NCBI RefSeq assembly: GCF_000143415.4
Contig: NW_003314342.1
Span: forward strand, 333,569 to 397,568
Length of the DNA stretch: 64,000 nt
Direction of reading: 5' to 3'
From: Selaginella moellendorffii
Lineage: Eukaryota; Streptophyta; Lycopodiopsida; Selaginellales; Selaginellaceae
In this document: piece by piece, positions 34,532-50,868 of the stretch
How positions within the stretch are numbered: the first letter of the stretch is position 1
Layout: every line of letters starts with the position of its first letter
Position numbers and translations under genes: made by a program
Notes under the pieces: generated by a model
The model's database searches: none
What the model was told of the DNA's origin: nothing
Seen by the model: the letters and a program-made list of their open reading frames with translations, nothing else

Positions 34532-36256
34532 ATGGAACCGTTTCGTGGATTGAAGCTACTCAGGAACATCGCCAGGAACAAATGGATGGCCGTGGTAGCA
34601 ACTTTCTTCATCATGGCTACCGCTGGAGCAACTTACAGCTTTGGGCTCTATTCCCAGAAAATGAAGACTACACTCGGTTACAGCCAGAAAACCATCAGCA
34701 CGATTGCTCTCTTCAAAGATCTTGGTGCCAAGGTTGGTCTCGTCTCCGGACTGATATATGATGTTACGGGGCCGTGGGTCGTACTGGGAATGGGTGCTGT
34801 GCTCAACACTCTCGGCTTCCTCATGATCTGGCTAGCTCTCACTCGAAGGATATCGGCTCCACAGATCTGGCAAATGTGCCTCTACATCTTCCTCGGGACA
34901 AACTCTCAGTCGTTCACCAACACCGGAGTGGTGGTCACCTGCGTCAAGAACTTCCCAAACAACAGAGGCTTTCTCATCGGGCTGCTCAAAGGTTTCGTGG
35001 GACTGAGTGGAGCGATCCTCACCATGGCATACGAAGCCATCTACGGGACAAAGGATCCAGCAAACTTCGTCCTCCTGCTTACATGGCTTCCTCCCAGCGT
35101 CTGCCTCCTCTTTATGTTCTTCGTGAGGAGAACGACACCCAGCGGCGAAGACCAGGCACGGGTCGAGAAGAGAATCGCGTACGTGTTCTTCGTCATTTCC
35201 GTGTCGCTGGCGATGTACCTTATGGTGATCATCATCGTCAAGAACCTGGACGGGGTGGTCATTCCTCGCTGGGTGATCCAGCTGCTGGCCGTAGTTATGC
35301 TGGTCATCATTCTTTTGCCACTGGGAGTGGTGCTCAAGCAGGAGCTCCAAGGGTGGAAAGGAGGTACAGTCGCTCAAGAACAGCATCCAGATTACGTCCG
35401 AACAGATGAACAGCAAGAGCAACAACAGGGCAAAGAACTGGAAGAAGTTCCTGCAAAAGGACTGGAAGGTCCCTCAGAAGTGGAAAATCTAGTCGACAAG
35501 AGGAAGAATTGGAGTTTGCGGAGAATTGTTCATGCCATCTTGACCAGGCCTCCCAGGGGTGAAGACTACACCATACCCGAGGGGATTTTCAGCATCGACA
35601 TGCTTCTCATCTTCGTCTGCACGACCTGTGGCTTTGGAACGGGCTTAGCAGTCTATGACAACCTCGGACAGATTGGTGACTCTCTTCGTTACTCCCACGA
35701 ACAAGTCGGGACTTTCGTCCAGCTCCTAAGCATCTGGAACTTCCTCGGCCGTGTGACCATCGGCCTCGTCTCGGACATTTTCCTCCAAAAGTTCCAGGTA
35801 CCTCGTCCGTTCTTCTTCGCTCTGACTCTCGGCCTCTCAGCGCTCGGCCAGCTCTTCCTGGCTCTCAACTTCAAGTCGGCCCTGTTCATGTCCTCGATCC
35901 TGATTGGCTTCGGCTACGGAGCCCAGCTTGTGCTCATGTACATCCTCACCTCGGAGTTTTTCGGGCTCAAGTACTACGGGACTCTCTACAACGTTTGCAA
36001 CATGGCCAGCCCTCTCGGGAGCTACGTGTTCTCGGTGAAGATCGCGGGGGAGCTGTACGACAAGGAGGCTCTCAAGCAGCAAAACTCTGGAGGAGACCAC
36101 CATGGCCTCCTCTGCTATGGAGCTCGCTGCTACAGGCGCTCCTTCATCATCTCCACCGCTACGTGTGTTTTTGGCGTGCTCGTAGCGCTCGTTCTCACGC
36201 TGCGGACTCGGAAGTTTTACAAGGAACTGGCTCTCAAACTCGGGAAAAGAAGATAG
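34532..36256 (+). CDS. Nodulin-like/NFD4-type MFS transporter, paralogue 3
   Basis: Intact single-exon ORF, 574 aa. Hallmarks shared with the genes at 534 and 5299: NKWMAVVATFFIMATAGATY at the first helix, TGPWVVLGMGAVLNTLGFLM, VKNFPNNRGFLIGLLKGFVG, and in the second half DNLGQIGDSLRY, FLGRVTIGLVSDIF and EFFGLKYYGTLYNV. The central loop (about 270-340) is short and Gln/Glu-rich (DEQQEQQQGKELEEVPAKG), without the duplication seen in paralogue 1. ATG 34532 fits the family N-terminus. The nearest relative in this window by motif wording is paralogue 1. Transported substrate unknown. Confidence 0.9.
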   Translation: MEPFRGLKLLRNIARNKWMAVVATFFIMATAGATYSFGLYSQKMKTTLGYSQKTISTIALFKDLGAKVGLVSGLIYDVTGPWVVLGMGAVLNTLGFLMIWLALTRRISAPQIWQMCLYIFLGTNSQSFTNTGVVVTCVKNFPNNRGFLIGLLKGFVGLSGAILTMAYEAIYGTKDPANFVLLLTWLPPSVCLLFMFFVRRTTPSGEDQARVEKRIAYVFFVISVSLAMYLMVIIIVKNLDGVVIPRWVIQLLAVVMLVIILLPLGVVLKQELQGWKGGTVAQEQHPDYVRTDEQQEQQQGKELEEVPAKGLEGPSEVENLVDKRKNWSLRRIVHAILTRPPRGEDYTIPEGIFSIDMLLIFVCTTCGFGTGLAVYDNLGQIGDSLRYSHEQVGTFVQLLSIWNFLGRVTIGLVSDIFLQKFQVPRPFFFALTLGLSALGQLFLALNFKSALFMSSILIGFGYGAQLVLMYILTSEFFGLKYYGTLYNVCNMASPLGSYVFSVKIAGELYDKEALKQQNSGGDHHGLLCYGARCYRRSFIISTATCVFGVLVALVLTLRTRKFYKELALKLGKRR

Positions 36257-36468
36257 TACGTGTACGAAGGAATTCTCCGTATGACTCTGTACGGATGTAA
36301 CATACGGAAAGCGATATTTTATTTGTCGTACGGCTATATACAAGTGTCAACATGAACAGGGTTCGAATCCGGTGGTGGGAACTAATATTTCTTTCCCTAG
36401 ATTTTTTAGTGAGAAAGCGCGGGAGCGAGAGCGCGCCTTGGATCTAGGCTAGTGGCGGCGGCAGCGGG

Positions 36469-37899
36469 ATGGAGGAGGAAAGCGAGGTCATGACGATCGA
36501 GGAGTTTCTGGAGAACCAGGAAGCGGAGGAAGAGGTATGGCTGTTAGATTGGGGTTTGAGGACTGAAGGAATAGCTCATTCCAGAGCGCCGATCTTGTTT
36601 TTGGTGGCGATGAGGGCAAGGAATGCACGTACAACGAGGGATACATGCCTCGGCAGGCCGTGTTCTCGTGCTTGAGTTGCGCGCCCCAGGGGAATGCCGG
36701 GATTTGCACGGCTTGTTCTTTGGCTTGTCACGATGGACATGAGGTGAAAATGAAGGATTTATGCGCTTTCTCTTGCTGATCTCCGTTTTTGTTTTTCTGT
36801 TCGCTTTCTTCTGGTACTTAGATTGTGGAGCTTTGGACAAAAAGGAACTTTCGATGCGACTGTGGCAACTCCAAGTTCGGTGGGAAAGACTGCAAGCTTT
36901 GGAAGGAGAAAGACGCCGAGAACAAAGAGAATGCTTACAACCAGAACTTTGTGGGGCTTTACTGCATTTGCCACCGCCAGCATCCAAACCCCGAGGACGA
37001 ACACCTCGGTGAAATGCTGCAGTGCTGCATTTGCGAGGACTGGTTTCATGAAGCTCACCTTGGTCTGCTATCCTCGGAGAAGGTCAGCTTTGTGTTTCCT
37101 TTTGAAGTCTAAGCTTTCTGGTCCATTTCAATAGGTGCCAAGGGACGAGGATAATGAGCCCTTGTTTGACGAACTGATCTGCCAAAATTGTGTTGGACGG
37201 TGTAGTTTTCTCTTTCGGTACCAGGAGCTTCTTATTCCGCCTGGTATACCAGACGAAACCCATCCAGTTGAGCAGTCTGGAACAAGCACGGAGGCTCCTG
37301 CCAACGTTGCAGTCGAACAAACAATGGGAAGCAAGGCCGAGAAATCCGATGCTTTAACTTCCGGAAAGAAAGAAGAAGGCTCCGTGAGGAATGGAGTTTC
37401 GGATGTGGCTGGCTGCTCTCAATCCAGCAATTCCATTTGCAAGCTCAAGCCAGTCAACGTGAACGAGGAGACTGGAAACTGCTTCGGAAAGGCTCTGTTT
37501 TTGGAGAGAAGCTGGAGGACCAGTCTCTGCCAGTGTGATTCCTGCGTGGAGCTGTACAAGACCAGAGGATTGAGCTTTCTTCTGGACAAGCTGGACACAC
37601 TTCAGTCCTACGAAGCATTGGCGAAGGAGAGGCGAAAGACACGGATGGAACAAGCCGAAGGTGCCAGCATGAAGCTTCTAAATAACTTGGACCACGTCGC
37701 GAAGGTGGAGTTCCTTCATGGTCTCAACGACATGACATCTGAGCTGAGCAGCTTCCTTGTAAGTGTTTTTATGCTTCGTTTCTTCTATGATTCATTTTTG
37801 CATTCTTGGCAGGGCGATTTCCGCGACACGGGAAAGACTGTGACGAGTGCGGACGTCTACGAGTTCTTCGACCGGCTGAAAAAGAGACGCAAGCTGTAG
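36469..37899 (+). CDS. UBR7: UBR7-like protein (UBR box plus PHD finger)
   Basis: At least five exons. Exon 1 (36469-36534) encodes MEEESEVMTIEEFLENQEAE. Exon 2 (from 36585) carries the UBR box: KECTYNEGYMPRQAVFSCLS, ICTACSLACHDGHE and, in exon 3, FRCDCGN. Then comes the PHD-type finger YCICHRQHPNP ... LQCCICEDWFHEAHLG. A linker follows, then the conserved RTSLCQCDSCVELYKTRGLS and FLHGLNDMTSELSSFL, ending DVYEFFDRLKKRRKL. UBR7 proteins are putative E3 ligases with histone links; activity here is inferred. The stop at 37899 lies about 110 bp before the next ATG on the same strand. Confidence 0.9.
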
Positions 37900-38010
37900 C
37901 TCCTGTCCGAAGTTAAAAACTTGTTTTTTATTTGATAGGTACTTTGGGAAAACCCTAGGAGCGAAGATCGCCCTTGCAAGGTCAGTGAATTCTCACTTCT
38001 GACTCGACTG

Positions 38011-38706
38011 ATGACGAGAGTTTCCAGGTTCTCGAAAAGAATGTCGACCACAGTGGCTGGAACAATGAGCATTGTGGAGCACGTCGTCTTCTTCAAAGTG
38101 AAGGAAGAGACTCCCGAAGAGAAGAAAGTGGCTATGGTGAGAGAACTCAACGCTCTCAAGTCACTGGAGGGAGTCCTCCATCTCAAAGCCGGGCCAGCTT
38201 TGCGACTCTGGCCGTCGCACCACAAACTCAGTGGAGGATTTACCCACGTCCTCCACAGCAGGTACTCGGACAAGGCAGGCTTGTCCGCTTACTCGGCTCA
38301 TCCTTCTCACGTCAGCGTGGTGGAGAAGTTTGTGAAGCCGATCGCGGAGGACATTCTGGCCATGGACTGGGAAGCTCGGGTCGCTGCTCCTCTAGAGACT
38401 GGATTTGGAGCAAAGAGAGTGGTGGCTTGCAAACTTAAGGATGATCCGGAGAAGAACAGGGGGAAGCTTGTGGATCGGCTAACAGGGAAAACTCCAGCAA
38501 GCGCAGGTGTTAACTTCTCTCCAGGGCGAGCTAAAGGTTTCAACTTTGGAATTTTGTCACTGGTGGGAAGTGTTGACGAGCTTGAGAACCCGGAGATCCT
38601 GGAGGGCAGTCTTGGTAGCAATCCCCAAGTTGAGAGTTTGATCGTCCTGGATTACGCGAGTGGCGACGAGCGAGCTGAGAGCAGCGAGAGCTCAGCGAAA
38701 ATGTGA
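38011..38706 (+). CDS. Two-domain stress-response A/B-barrel protein
   Basis: Single-exon ORF of 231 aa. The first Dabb (dimeric alpha-beta barrel) domain begins IVEHVVFFKVKEETPEEKKV and includes GVLHLKAG and FTHVLHSRYSDKAGLSAYSA. The second is more diverged (KRVVACKLKDDPEKNR, FNFGILSLVGSVDEL). Plants have both one- and two-domain members; the fold is known but most functions are not. A later in-frame ATG at 38041 or 38065 could be the true start, since the conserved domain begins at residue 20. No transit peptide is obvious. Confidence 0.82.
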   Translation: MTRVSRFSKRMSTTVAGTMSIVEHVVFFKVKEETPEEKKVAMVRELNALKSLEGVLHLKAGPALRLWPSHHKLSGGFTHVLHSRYSDKAGLSAYSAHPSHVSVVEKFVKPIAEDILAMDWEARVAAPLETGFGAKRVVACKLKDDPEKNRGKLVDRLTGKTPASAGVNFSPGRAKGFNFGILSLVGSVDELENPEILEGSLGSNPQVESLIVLDYASGDERAESSESSAKM

Positions 38707-39183
38707 CAAGAAGACAAGAAGAAGAATCTCTTCAAGTTCAACTTTAAACAGTTGGAAATCTAAGATGATAAATCCCAAAGACATTTCCTTTCTTTTAACG
38801 CGTCCTCTACCTAGAAAAGCATCTTCATTGAGAAATCCAGGAGATTTTCAAGGCGATAAGCCGGACAGCATCTAAACATTTTGGCTCTTTACACCACGAT
38901 AGAGATTCCAGGGAATAATTGTTTTTTCTCATTCTGCAATGGCCATCGATGGACCCATTCATCCTGGCTTAAAATGTGAGAGTTTATTCCAGTGTATCAC
39001 CATGGGTTGAATGTATACGTAGCCATTCATGGGACATGGCATGGCCTATATAAAGGAAAGATTCTGGACATGTGGACAATCACGCTATATTCCAAAGCTT
39101 AGAAGAATTTATTTTTAAGAAATGGCACCAAATCTGCCACGTAGGCCCAAACTATAGCACGGATGAAATTTTTTTCCATTTAA
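38707..39183. other. Beta-glucosidase promoter region
   Basis: 477 bp with no gene. A TATATAAA motif is at 39047-39054. Confidence 0.5.
39047..39054 (+). promoter_or_regulatory. Probable TATA box of the beta-glucosidase gene
   Basis: TATATAAA in a GGCC...AAGG context, 130 bp before ATG 39184. Confidence 0.5.
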
Positions 39184-41618
<2,435 letters not shown>

Positions 41619-41666
41619 CAGGCTTGTTCCTTTGTTTATTTAACCGAGAAATATGACTTGAGGTTT

Positions 41667-43766
<2,100 letters not shown>

Positions 43767-44307
43767 TGGATTTCGCGAGCCAATGCGCTTTGTCGGTGTG
43801 TCACGAGAACGAATATGCCTCTAGGGTTTGTTATGTCTTAACCCTACCCTAAACCGTAAATCGGGTTTGCGAAGAGAATATTCGCAGCCAGGTCCCCGCT
43901 GATCTTCTAAATGTTTTTTTCTCGTTAGTTTGCGAGTCTCGCGGAAGCTCCAAGAAAATCGAATTCTTTTTTGTTGCTATGCACGATGTCTGTTAGAAAA
44001 TAAACTGAAAGAGCTGACATTGGGATTTCGACACAAGGCCCACTGCCAGCATTGCTTTGAAATGCATGCTCCTTGTAAGAAAAGCTTTTCGAGATCAGTC
44101 ACTTTAGCATTCTTGTACGAGCAAAATTCTTGTACTACTCGGCCACTTCTCTTTGTGGAGAGTTGCCATTGATTGATCTCGTCAAAGCTCCATAAAACCT
44201 TGCTGTGCTATATAAACTCCATCACAAGAGAACCCTTTCAAGATCTCTCCAGTCCCCATAGATCCATCCAAATCCCTTGTGATCTAGCTCTCATCATCCC
44301 GTAGACA
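43767..44307. promoter_or_regulatory. Divergent promoter, beta-amylase / germin-like 1
   Basis: 541 bp between two diverging start codons. It has a TATA box for the germin-like gene (TATATAAA 44209-44216) and telo-box-like CTAGGGTTT and AACCCTA near 43821-43850. Much of it from about 43870 on is repeated, inverted, upstream of the second germin-like gene. Confidence 0.55.
44209..44216 (+). promoter_or_regulatory. TATA box, germin-like gene 1
   Basis: TATATAAA followed by CTCCATCACAAGAGAACC, a block conserved upstream of the second germin-like copy. It lies about 90 bp before the ATG. Confidence 0.65.
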
Positions 44308-44952
44308 ATGAAGATCTCAGCTCTCATGGTTACCATCCTCGCCTTGGCATTCACCGCAAGCGCCTCCGATCCAGATCCACTCCAAGACCTCTGCGTCGCC
44401 GATACCAACAGCACCATCCGGGTCAATGGCTTCCCCTGCAAAGCCGTCCCGGTTGCCGCGGATTTCAAGTCGGCGCTCATCAAGAACCCGGGCAACACCA
44501 GCAATCCGCTGGGATCCATCGTCACCGCCGCCAACGTTCTTCGCTTCCAGGGCCTCAACACCCAGGGAGTATCATTCGCTCGCGTGGATTTCGCTCCAGG
44601 GGGCACCAATCCCCCTCACATCCATCCCCGGGGCACCGAGCTCCTCTTCTTGGTCCACGGGAGGCTCCTGGTGGGATTCGTCACGACCGGGGACAATAAG
44701 CTCTTTCTGGAGACTGTGGAGGAAGGAGAGCTCTTCGTGTTTCCCAGGGGATTGATCCACTTCCAGCTCAACATTGCTGACACCCCGGCTTTCGCCGTGG
44801 CGGGATTCAACAGCCAGAACCCCGGGGCCAGTCAGGTGGCAAAGGCGGTGTTTGCGTCGGTTCCTCCGATTGATGATCGTGTCTTGGCGAGGGCGTTCCA
44901 GATCTCTCCGGCAACCATCCAGACCCTGAGGAGTCTTATCGGCCGAACTTAA
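44308..44952 (+). CDS. Germin-like protein 1
   Basis: Intact single exon, 214 aa. Signal peptide MKISALMVTILALAFTASAS is followed by DPDPLQDLCVAD, the standard germin N-terminus with the first conserved Cys, and GFPCKAV with the second. Cupin box 1 is PPHIHPRGTELLFLVHGRLL (His, His, Glu metal ligands). Box 2 is FPRGLIHFQLN with the third His. Length and motifs fit secreted, manganese-binding apoplastic GLPs. Activity (superoxide dismutase or oxalate oxidase) cannot be inferred from sequence alone. It is paired with a near-identical inverted copy at 51109-51753. Confidence 0.93.
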   Translation: MKISALMVTILALAFTASASDPDPLQDLCVADTNSTIRVNGFPCKAVPVAADFKSALIKNPGNTSNPLGSIVTAANVLRFQGLNTQGVSFARVDFAPGGTNPPHIHPRGTELLFLVHGRLLVGFVTTGDNKLFLETVEEGELFVFPRGLIHFQLNIADTPAFAVAGFNSQNPGASQVAKAVFASVPPIDDRVLARAFQISPATIQTLRSLIGRT

Positions 44953-45210
44953 TTCACAAGAGTCGGTATTGTCATAAGAATAATTATACATGTGTTTAGG
45001 CGCCAACAACTGGAGGCGGTATTCAATTTCAACAGAATAAAAGACTTTGCATATTGTCAACATTGTTATTTAAATATTGCAATAATAAGAGCCCGTTTCT
45101 ACAAAGAAAGATGTTGATGAGCCTACCTTTGATGTACATTACCCATTTCAACATTCCGCTCCAATGTTCAGCACATGACAGAAGTAGCAATGACTACGGC
45201 AATGCATCTG

Positions 45211-46100
45211 TCATAGCAAGAACTTGGGGAACTCTGGTGGCACATTCTTTCCTGTAGTGATCCATTCCCCGTCATCCTTCATGACCCAAGCTTCCTCATC
45301 CAGAAAATTCACGTACCAGCAAGTGATGCCGGCAAAACTCTTCTCAACAGTCGACACTTCGGAAGCTGGAGAGGAATTACGTTTCAGCTCCTCTATGTCT
45401 AAGTAGCTCATTTCACTGGTGAAACTTCGTATAGTAGGCACATAATTCCAAGTGGTTTTTCACTGTATTCCTTGTCTCCCAGAAACTGGTTCCAGGAGCG
45501 CATTCCCTCCTTGGGAGACTCAGACGTTTCCATAAAAACCGTCCATCCTGTCCCTCCTCGTTCCATTCTTGTCCCTTTCCTCCACCTCTACAAAACCGGT
45601 GAGGAGTATAGAGGCCCTTCTCCATCACAAACATGATGCCACGGAAGAACAGCGACTGCATCAGGTACTCGGACGCCTGGCCAGACGCGTTCACAACCTT
45701 GAAAACCTCTGGATTCATCAAGACTATAGCAGTCTCACAAGTGACTGCGTCGAGGCTGGCAGAACTTGTAACCGAGCGAACATGCAAGTCTCCTTGAGCA
45801 GAGCCATCGAAGTGAAATGAACTTTGAGAATGCCACCCATCTCCGTGACACCACCGTCAATAGCTTCCATAACCGTGTCAGAGTCATCCACAACCGCAGA
45901 TCCGTCGGCGCTACTGATGCACTCCAGTATCACATTCTTGATGCAGTCTACTCTGCAAGCCATTGTCTCAAAAGCGGTACCGTTGAATGCATGAGATCTC
46001 ACACGGCCAACTGAAGCCAATGCTCGAGTGAGCGCACTTCCGCCAGTATGTCCGGACGTGAGACTGATTATGCTCTCGGAAATGAGATCGCTTGCCGATG
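45211..46100 (-). pseudogene. Unrecognised minus-strand coding remnant
   Basis: Three overlapping minus-strand ORFs have protein-like composition and lie end to end but in different frames. The first, 45724 to about 46100, has SALTRALASVGRVRSHAFNG and VDCIKNVILECISSADG. The second, 45413-45787, has NPEVFKVVNASGQASEYLMQ and FRGIMFVMEKGLY. The third, 45211-45441, has SYLDIEELKRNSS and EEAWVMKDDGEWITTGK. Their overlaps leave little room for GT-AG introns, which suggests frameshifts in a once continuous gene. I do not recognise the family. Alternatively these may be exons with unusual junctions. Confidence 0.4.
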
Positions 46101-46745
46101 GTGTTCTTCATCTTCGCCACCATCGGAAAGTAGTCATCTTCTCAACCTGCTACTGACCCAGCCGCCAGTTTTTTTCTGTGAACTTGCGTTGTACAGAGGG
46201 GGGCGACGAGCCGGAAAGATGATGCGGCCGAAGTGGATAACAATTGCAATGAGGACGGCTCAATGACGCGTAAGGATCCTCATTCTGAGCAACGCAATGT
46301 CTTGCTTTCCTTTTTGGTATGCATTGGCTATAGATATATGTCATAATGCTATGATACTTTCTTTGCAAACACTGGAAAATCTGGCAGAAGGAAATAAGTG
46401 ATTTATGGTCCTGGGACATGGAAGAACAATAAACCATTTAGAGATACTATGCTGAGGGTAGTTCCATGGCTCTATGATTTTACAATTTACAATTACAAGG
46501 AGCTAAGGACTGGGGCAAATTGGTAGCTAATGCAAGAAGAAAAAAATTTTGCAAATAAGGAAACGAGAATTTTCTACCGTTGACACTCGTTATGCGAATT
46601 TCCGTCAATCAAATAAGTAGGTGTTAAAGGACTTGTAATAAAAAAAAGTAGATAAATACCAGATTCCCCAGAATTTGCCACCTGTTCGTCCCGATTCAGA
46701 ATACTTAAACGCAAGAAGATCCATGGAAGATACTCCTCCCTTGTG
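46101..46745. other. Spacer before galactinol synthase
   Basis: 645 bp, AT-rich on the right. No gene or strong motif is seen. Confidence 0.45.
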
Positions 46746-48151
46746 ATGCCTCAACAAGGAGAAGAGAAGCGGAGGGCCTTCGTCACCTTCCTCGCCGGCG
46801 ATGGTGATTACATCAAAGGAGTGATCGGCCTCTCCAAGAGCCTCCGCCTCGTCGACTCGAGATACAAGCTCATCGTCAGTGTTCTTCCGGATGTTCCGCG
46901 CCGCCACACCGATCTCCTCCTCGCCCACGGCTGCAATGTGCGATCCATCCAGCCGGTTCTTCCGCCCCCGGGAGTTTGCGCCTTCGCGTGGCCCCGCTAT
47001 GCCATCAATTACTCCAAGCTCCGGATGTGGGAGGTGAGAGCTTCTCTCTTTTCCGCCAGGACTCGCTACTGGGTTCCTCAAAGCGGTGGTCTTTCGATCG
47101 GATTTGTGTCGAGATTGCGTCTTCTTTCTTCTCGGGCTCTAATGTGACTTGGGCTTTCTTCTCCAGTTCGAGGACTACGATCAGCTCTTGTATCTCGACG
47201 CGGACATGATGGTGTTTGAGAACATCGACGAGCTCTTCGATCTGTCGCCCCCCGGATTCTTGACCGCCGTCAAGGACTGCTTCTGCGACTGGAGCCACAC
47301 TCCCCAGTTCACGCTCGGCTACTGCCAACAGTGCCCCGGCCGAGTCCCCTGGAACTTCGCCCTCGGCGAGCCCCCGAAGCCTTACTTCAATGCCGGGATG
47401 TTCGTCTTCGAGCCGAGCAGCAAGACCTTCGGCCGGATGATGCAAGCCCTGGCCGAGAATCATCCCACACCATTCGCAGAACAGGTGAAAGCTCTGGTCT
47501 CGGGAAATTACAGTGTGTCCAGTGAATGTTAATCTTTGCTCCATGGCAGGATTTCCTCAACTTGTTCTTCCAGGACGCCTTCCGGCCGGTTCCAAACGCC
47601 TATAACTTGGAGATGGCGATGCTGTGGAGGCACCCCGAGAACGTCAACCTGGACAAGACCAAAGTCATCCACTATTGCGCTGCTGTAAGTTTCTAAGTTC
47701 TTCTTCTAGCTCGAAATCCTTTGGAGAAACTCGATCACAGGGATCCAAGCCTTGGGCTTACACCGGAGAAGGCGCAAACATGGATCGAGAGGACGTGAAA
47801 GAGCTCGTGCGCAAATGGTGGGGCGTGTATAATACACCACTGTCGCTCATGGATGGCTGTGGCCCCAAGGATCATCCAGCGTCTGTGCAAGTTCTCGGGT
47901 AAACGTGGCATCCTCTCCAAAGGTAAGATTCGCCGATCGATGTCTTGTAAGCGTAGAGTGATCCATGGAGAACTTTGACGAGCTAACCTTGTAGCGCCAA
48001 AGTGAAATTCGCAGAAGGTGGCCTGGAAAATGGGAAAACCAAGTTAAGTCTCGTGGCGGGTGCCGAGGGAGAAGGACGTGATGCTCACAAACTTGTTGTC
48101 AAAGAACCTCGAATCTCACTTGTATTTCTTCGAAGAGCAAAGTTCTTGTAA
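46746..48151 (+). CDS. Galactinol synthase (GT8)
   Basis: Five inferred exons: 46746-47033, 47167-47484, 47550-47684, 47741-47898 and 47995-48151. GT8 hallmarks: RRAFVTFLAGDGDYIKGVIG, LPPPGVCAFAWPRYAINYSK, LYLDADMMVFENIDELFD with the DxD metal site, NAGMFVFEPSSKTF, FLNLFFQDAFRPVPNAYNLE and KVIHYCAAGSKPWAYTGEG, NMDREDVKELVRKWW. This pattern is specific to galactinol synthase, which transfers galactose from UDP-Gal to myo-inositol, the first step toward raffinose sugars, in the cytosol. The end is uncertain: exon 4 could read straight to TAA at 47900-47902, or splice (GGTAAACG donor, phase 2) into exon 5, adding about 50 residues. The terminal APSAA pentapeptide of many GolS is not seen in either form. 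Confidence 0.88.
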
Positions 48152-49638
48152 ACTTATGATTTCTCCTACTCTGTAATTGCACTCTGGTTTGCTATTAAAG
48201 GCTACGCAATATAATTTCTTTTTTTTCGGTGATTACAATCAAGGTTGATAGCCATTTGGATTTTAATTCTTGATTGATAGTACTTACAGGGGATTTGGAT
48301 ACTTCTTGTTCGTGAATAGGTCATAGTGTGGCTGTTATGTGCACACTGCTGGTGGCATTGGGCGTGGTGGACGATTGGAAGGAAGCTGATAAAGGGACAC
48401 ACCGCATTAAGAGGATAAACTAAGCCATTCTTGAAGAGATATTTAATGAGCGTTGTTTAAATTCCAGGTGGATCACGTTCTTAAAGAGATTTGTGTATGC
48501 TCATAGATGGTCTTCTTGATTTGTTGAAATTAATAGTGGATCTCACCATGATCAGCAGGAGTAGCAATAAAATTCTGCTTACCACCCTTAAAGTATAAAG
48601 AAATTGATTTAGTTTATTTTATTTTAATCTTTTTTAATAAAAAATAACACTATTTTGAGATAGTTGTAATTATCACAAAACTAATTTACGTTTAAAAAAT
48701 ATTTTTATATAAAAAGTTATGAGGTTGTTTCAGCTACTTTTTTTAATCACTTTGTTATACATTGTATATTTTTTGTCCATTTATACTAAAAATAATAAAA
48801 AATCTTATTAGCAAAGAACTAATTGATATTTATGTTAGTTATTATAAAACCTATATTGATTGATAACCAATCTAAAATTGGTGTGAAACTTTTTATTTAA
48901 TGCAAAACATGAAAATATTAATAAAATAAATTATTATAAAGATGTAGTTGTGTGATAATGTTATATTTTATAGTCTAAAGAATGCCAAAGAAAGAAAATA
49001 TAGCATTTTATACTTAGTTGTGATGAAAATTTTCAAATGAATATTAAGTGGATTTATTTATAACAAAATTAATGTTATATATTTAATTTGTTTTGAGATA
49101 TTTGACATTTTTAAAGAATTATATTCAAATTAGATATAGATGTTAAATACACCATCACTATTCCATGCACTTGTGGAAAGAAATAATTGAAGTATCAAAT
49201 TAAATGCTATAGTGATGATGTTAAAAGCTCATAAAATTATATAAATACTATCATAAGACTTATTTATATTATTTATAATTTTAACAGTTATATATAACAA
49301 ATTTAAATAGTATGTTATATAGAAAAGAAAAAACTTATAGGACTAGGGCCAAAGTCACTGGTTGGCAAGACAATTAGGTGCTGCAAAAATTAAAAAACTA
49401 CTCAATAACATATAAGAACTCACGTATAGATAATTTCCTAGATGTTGAGCCTGTTAAATAAATTTAGAGAATTAAAAATCTAAAATTCAAAAACCACACA
49501 ATGCAAAAAAACTTTTTTTACAAGATTAGGGCTAAATAAATGAGTTTGTTAAACAACCAATTATAAATGTATGTGCTATTCTTAAAACACATTAAAATGA
49601 GGACTTATAAGTAATGGAAATAAAAAAACTTACAATGT

Positions 49639-49745
<107 letters not shown>

Positions 49746-50768
49746 TTAACTCACCACTTTACTTTAGTACTCCATCTAAAAAATGATAGTTTATTGATCT
49801 TATTAAATATTTTATTCAATTGTTTTAAATTAAATTATTATTAAATTTTAATAAAATTATTTTTTAGAAATATAATACATTAACAAAATATTTTAAAGAG
49901 ATAAAATATATCTATTAAAAATTTAATTTATAGTTCATTCGTCCAAAATTGTGAAGGATTTAATTGTAAATTATATTCGAACTGCATTATACTTAACAAA
50001 TTATTAAGCCCAATTGTTTACTGCATGGGCAGTGGAACTGCTTCTTTCTATATTTTTTGGGATAATACAATAAGTAATTTAAGCAAATACATTCATTCTA
50101 ACAACCATAAAACTCAAACCAAAAAATAAAAACTTAAGAAAAAAAGTTTATATTGTAATTTGCAATACATTCAAGTGTAACAAACCACGTAATGTAAAAA
50201 ACTTATTCATGTGATTATGAATGCAAAAAATTAATAAAGCTACCAAAGCTATAATAATATCCACTTATTTATGGAAAACTGCTGCACTCAACATCCCAAA
50301 CAATTAAATAAATATTTTACCTTCACTTCATAGAATAGTGTTCTATAACAATTCTTGTGATATTTAAATTTAAAATGAATATTAAATTTCTTTATTTTTG
50401 ATAAAAATAATAATAAAAGTATTTAGTACAGATATATAATTTTAAAGATACTAAAGAACTCAATTTACCTTTAGTACTATAGAAATTTCACTTATATATA
50501 ACTTTTTTACTTATATTTAAATATTTAACTTTATATAATAAGCTATAGTACCTCATTGTGCACTGAAATCTAATAAGATCAGCTTATAAACTCCACTACC
50601 AAGAAGTCCCCAATTCCACACTCATTAGTAGGCAATTGAAAATCTATATGGAGTTCTTAACTGGGTTGTGTGATAAGAGTCTCTTTGCTTCTAAAGAGTA
50701 GTGTGATGGATTTAACAGAAGCAAACTTCTGCCAGCAAACGAGGTGGCATCAAAAGCATACGTGGAGA

Positions 50769-50868
50769 NNNNNNNNNNNNNNNNNNNNNNNNNNNNNNNN
50801 NNNNNNNNNNNNNNNNNNNNNNNNNNNNNNNNNNNNNNNNNNNNNNNNNNNNNNNNNNNNNNNNNNNN
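50769..50868. other. Assembly gap (100 N)
   Basis: Exactly 100 N, the conventional placeholder for a gap of unknown size. True distance and content between 48 kb and 51 kb are therefore uncertain. Confidence 0.97.

Noticed and set aside
36357-36380. tRNA-like T-arm (GGTTCGAATCC)
   Set aside because: The would-be T stem does not pair (CAGGG against CCGGT), and no D-arm, anticodon arm or acceptor stem can be found upstream.
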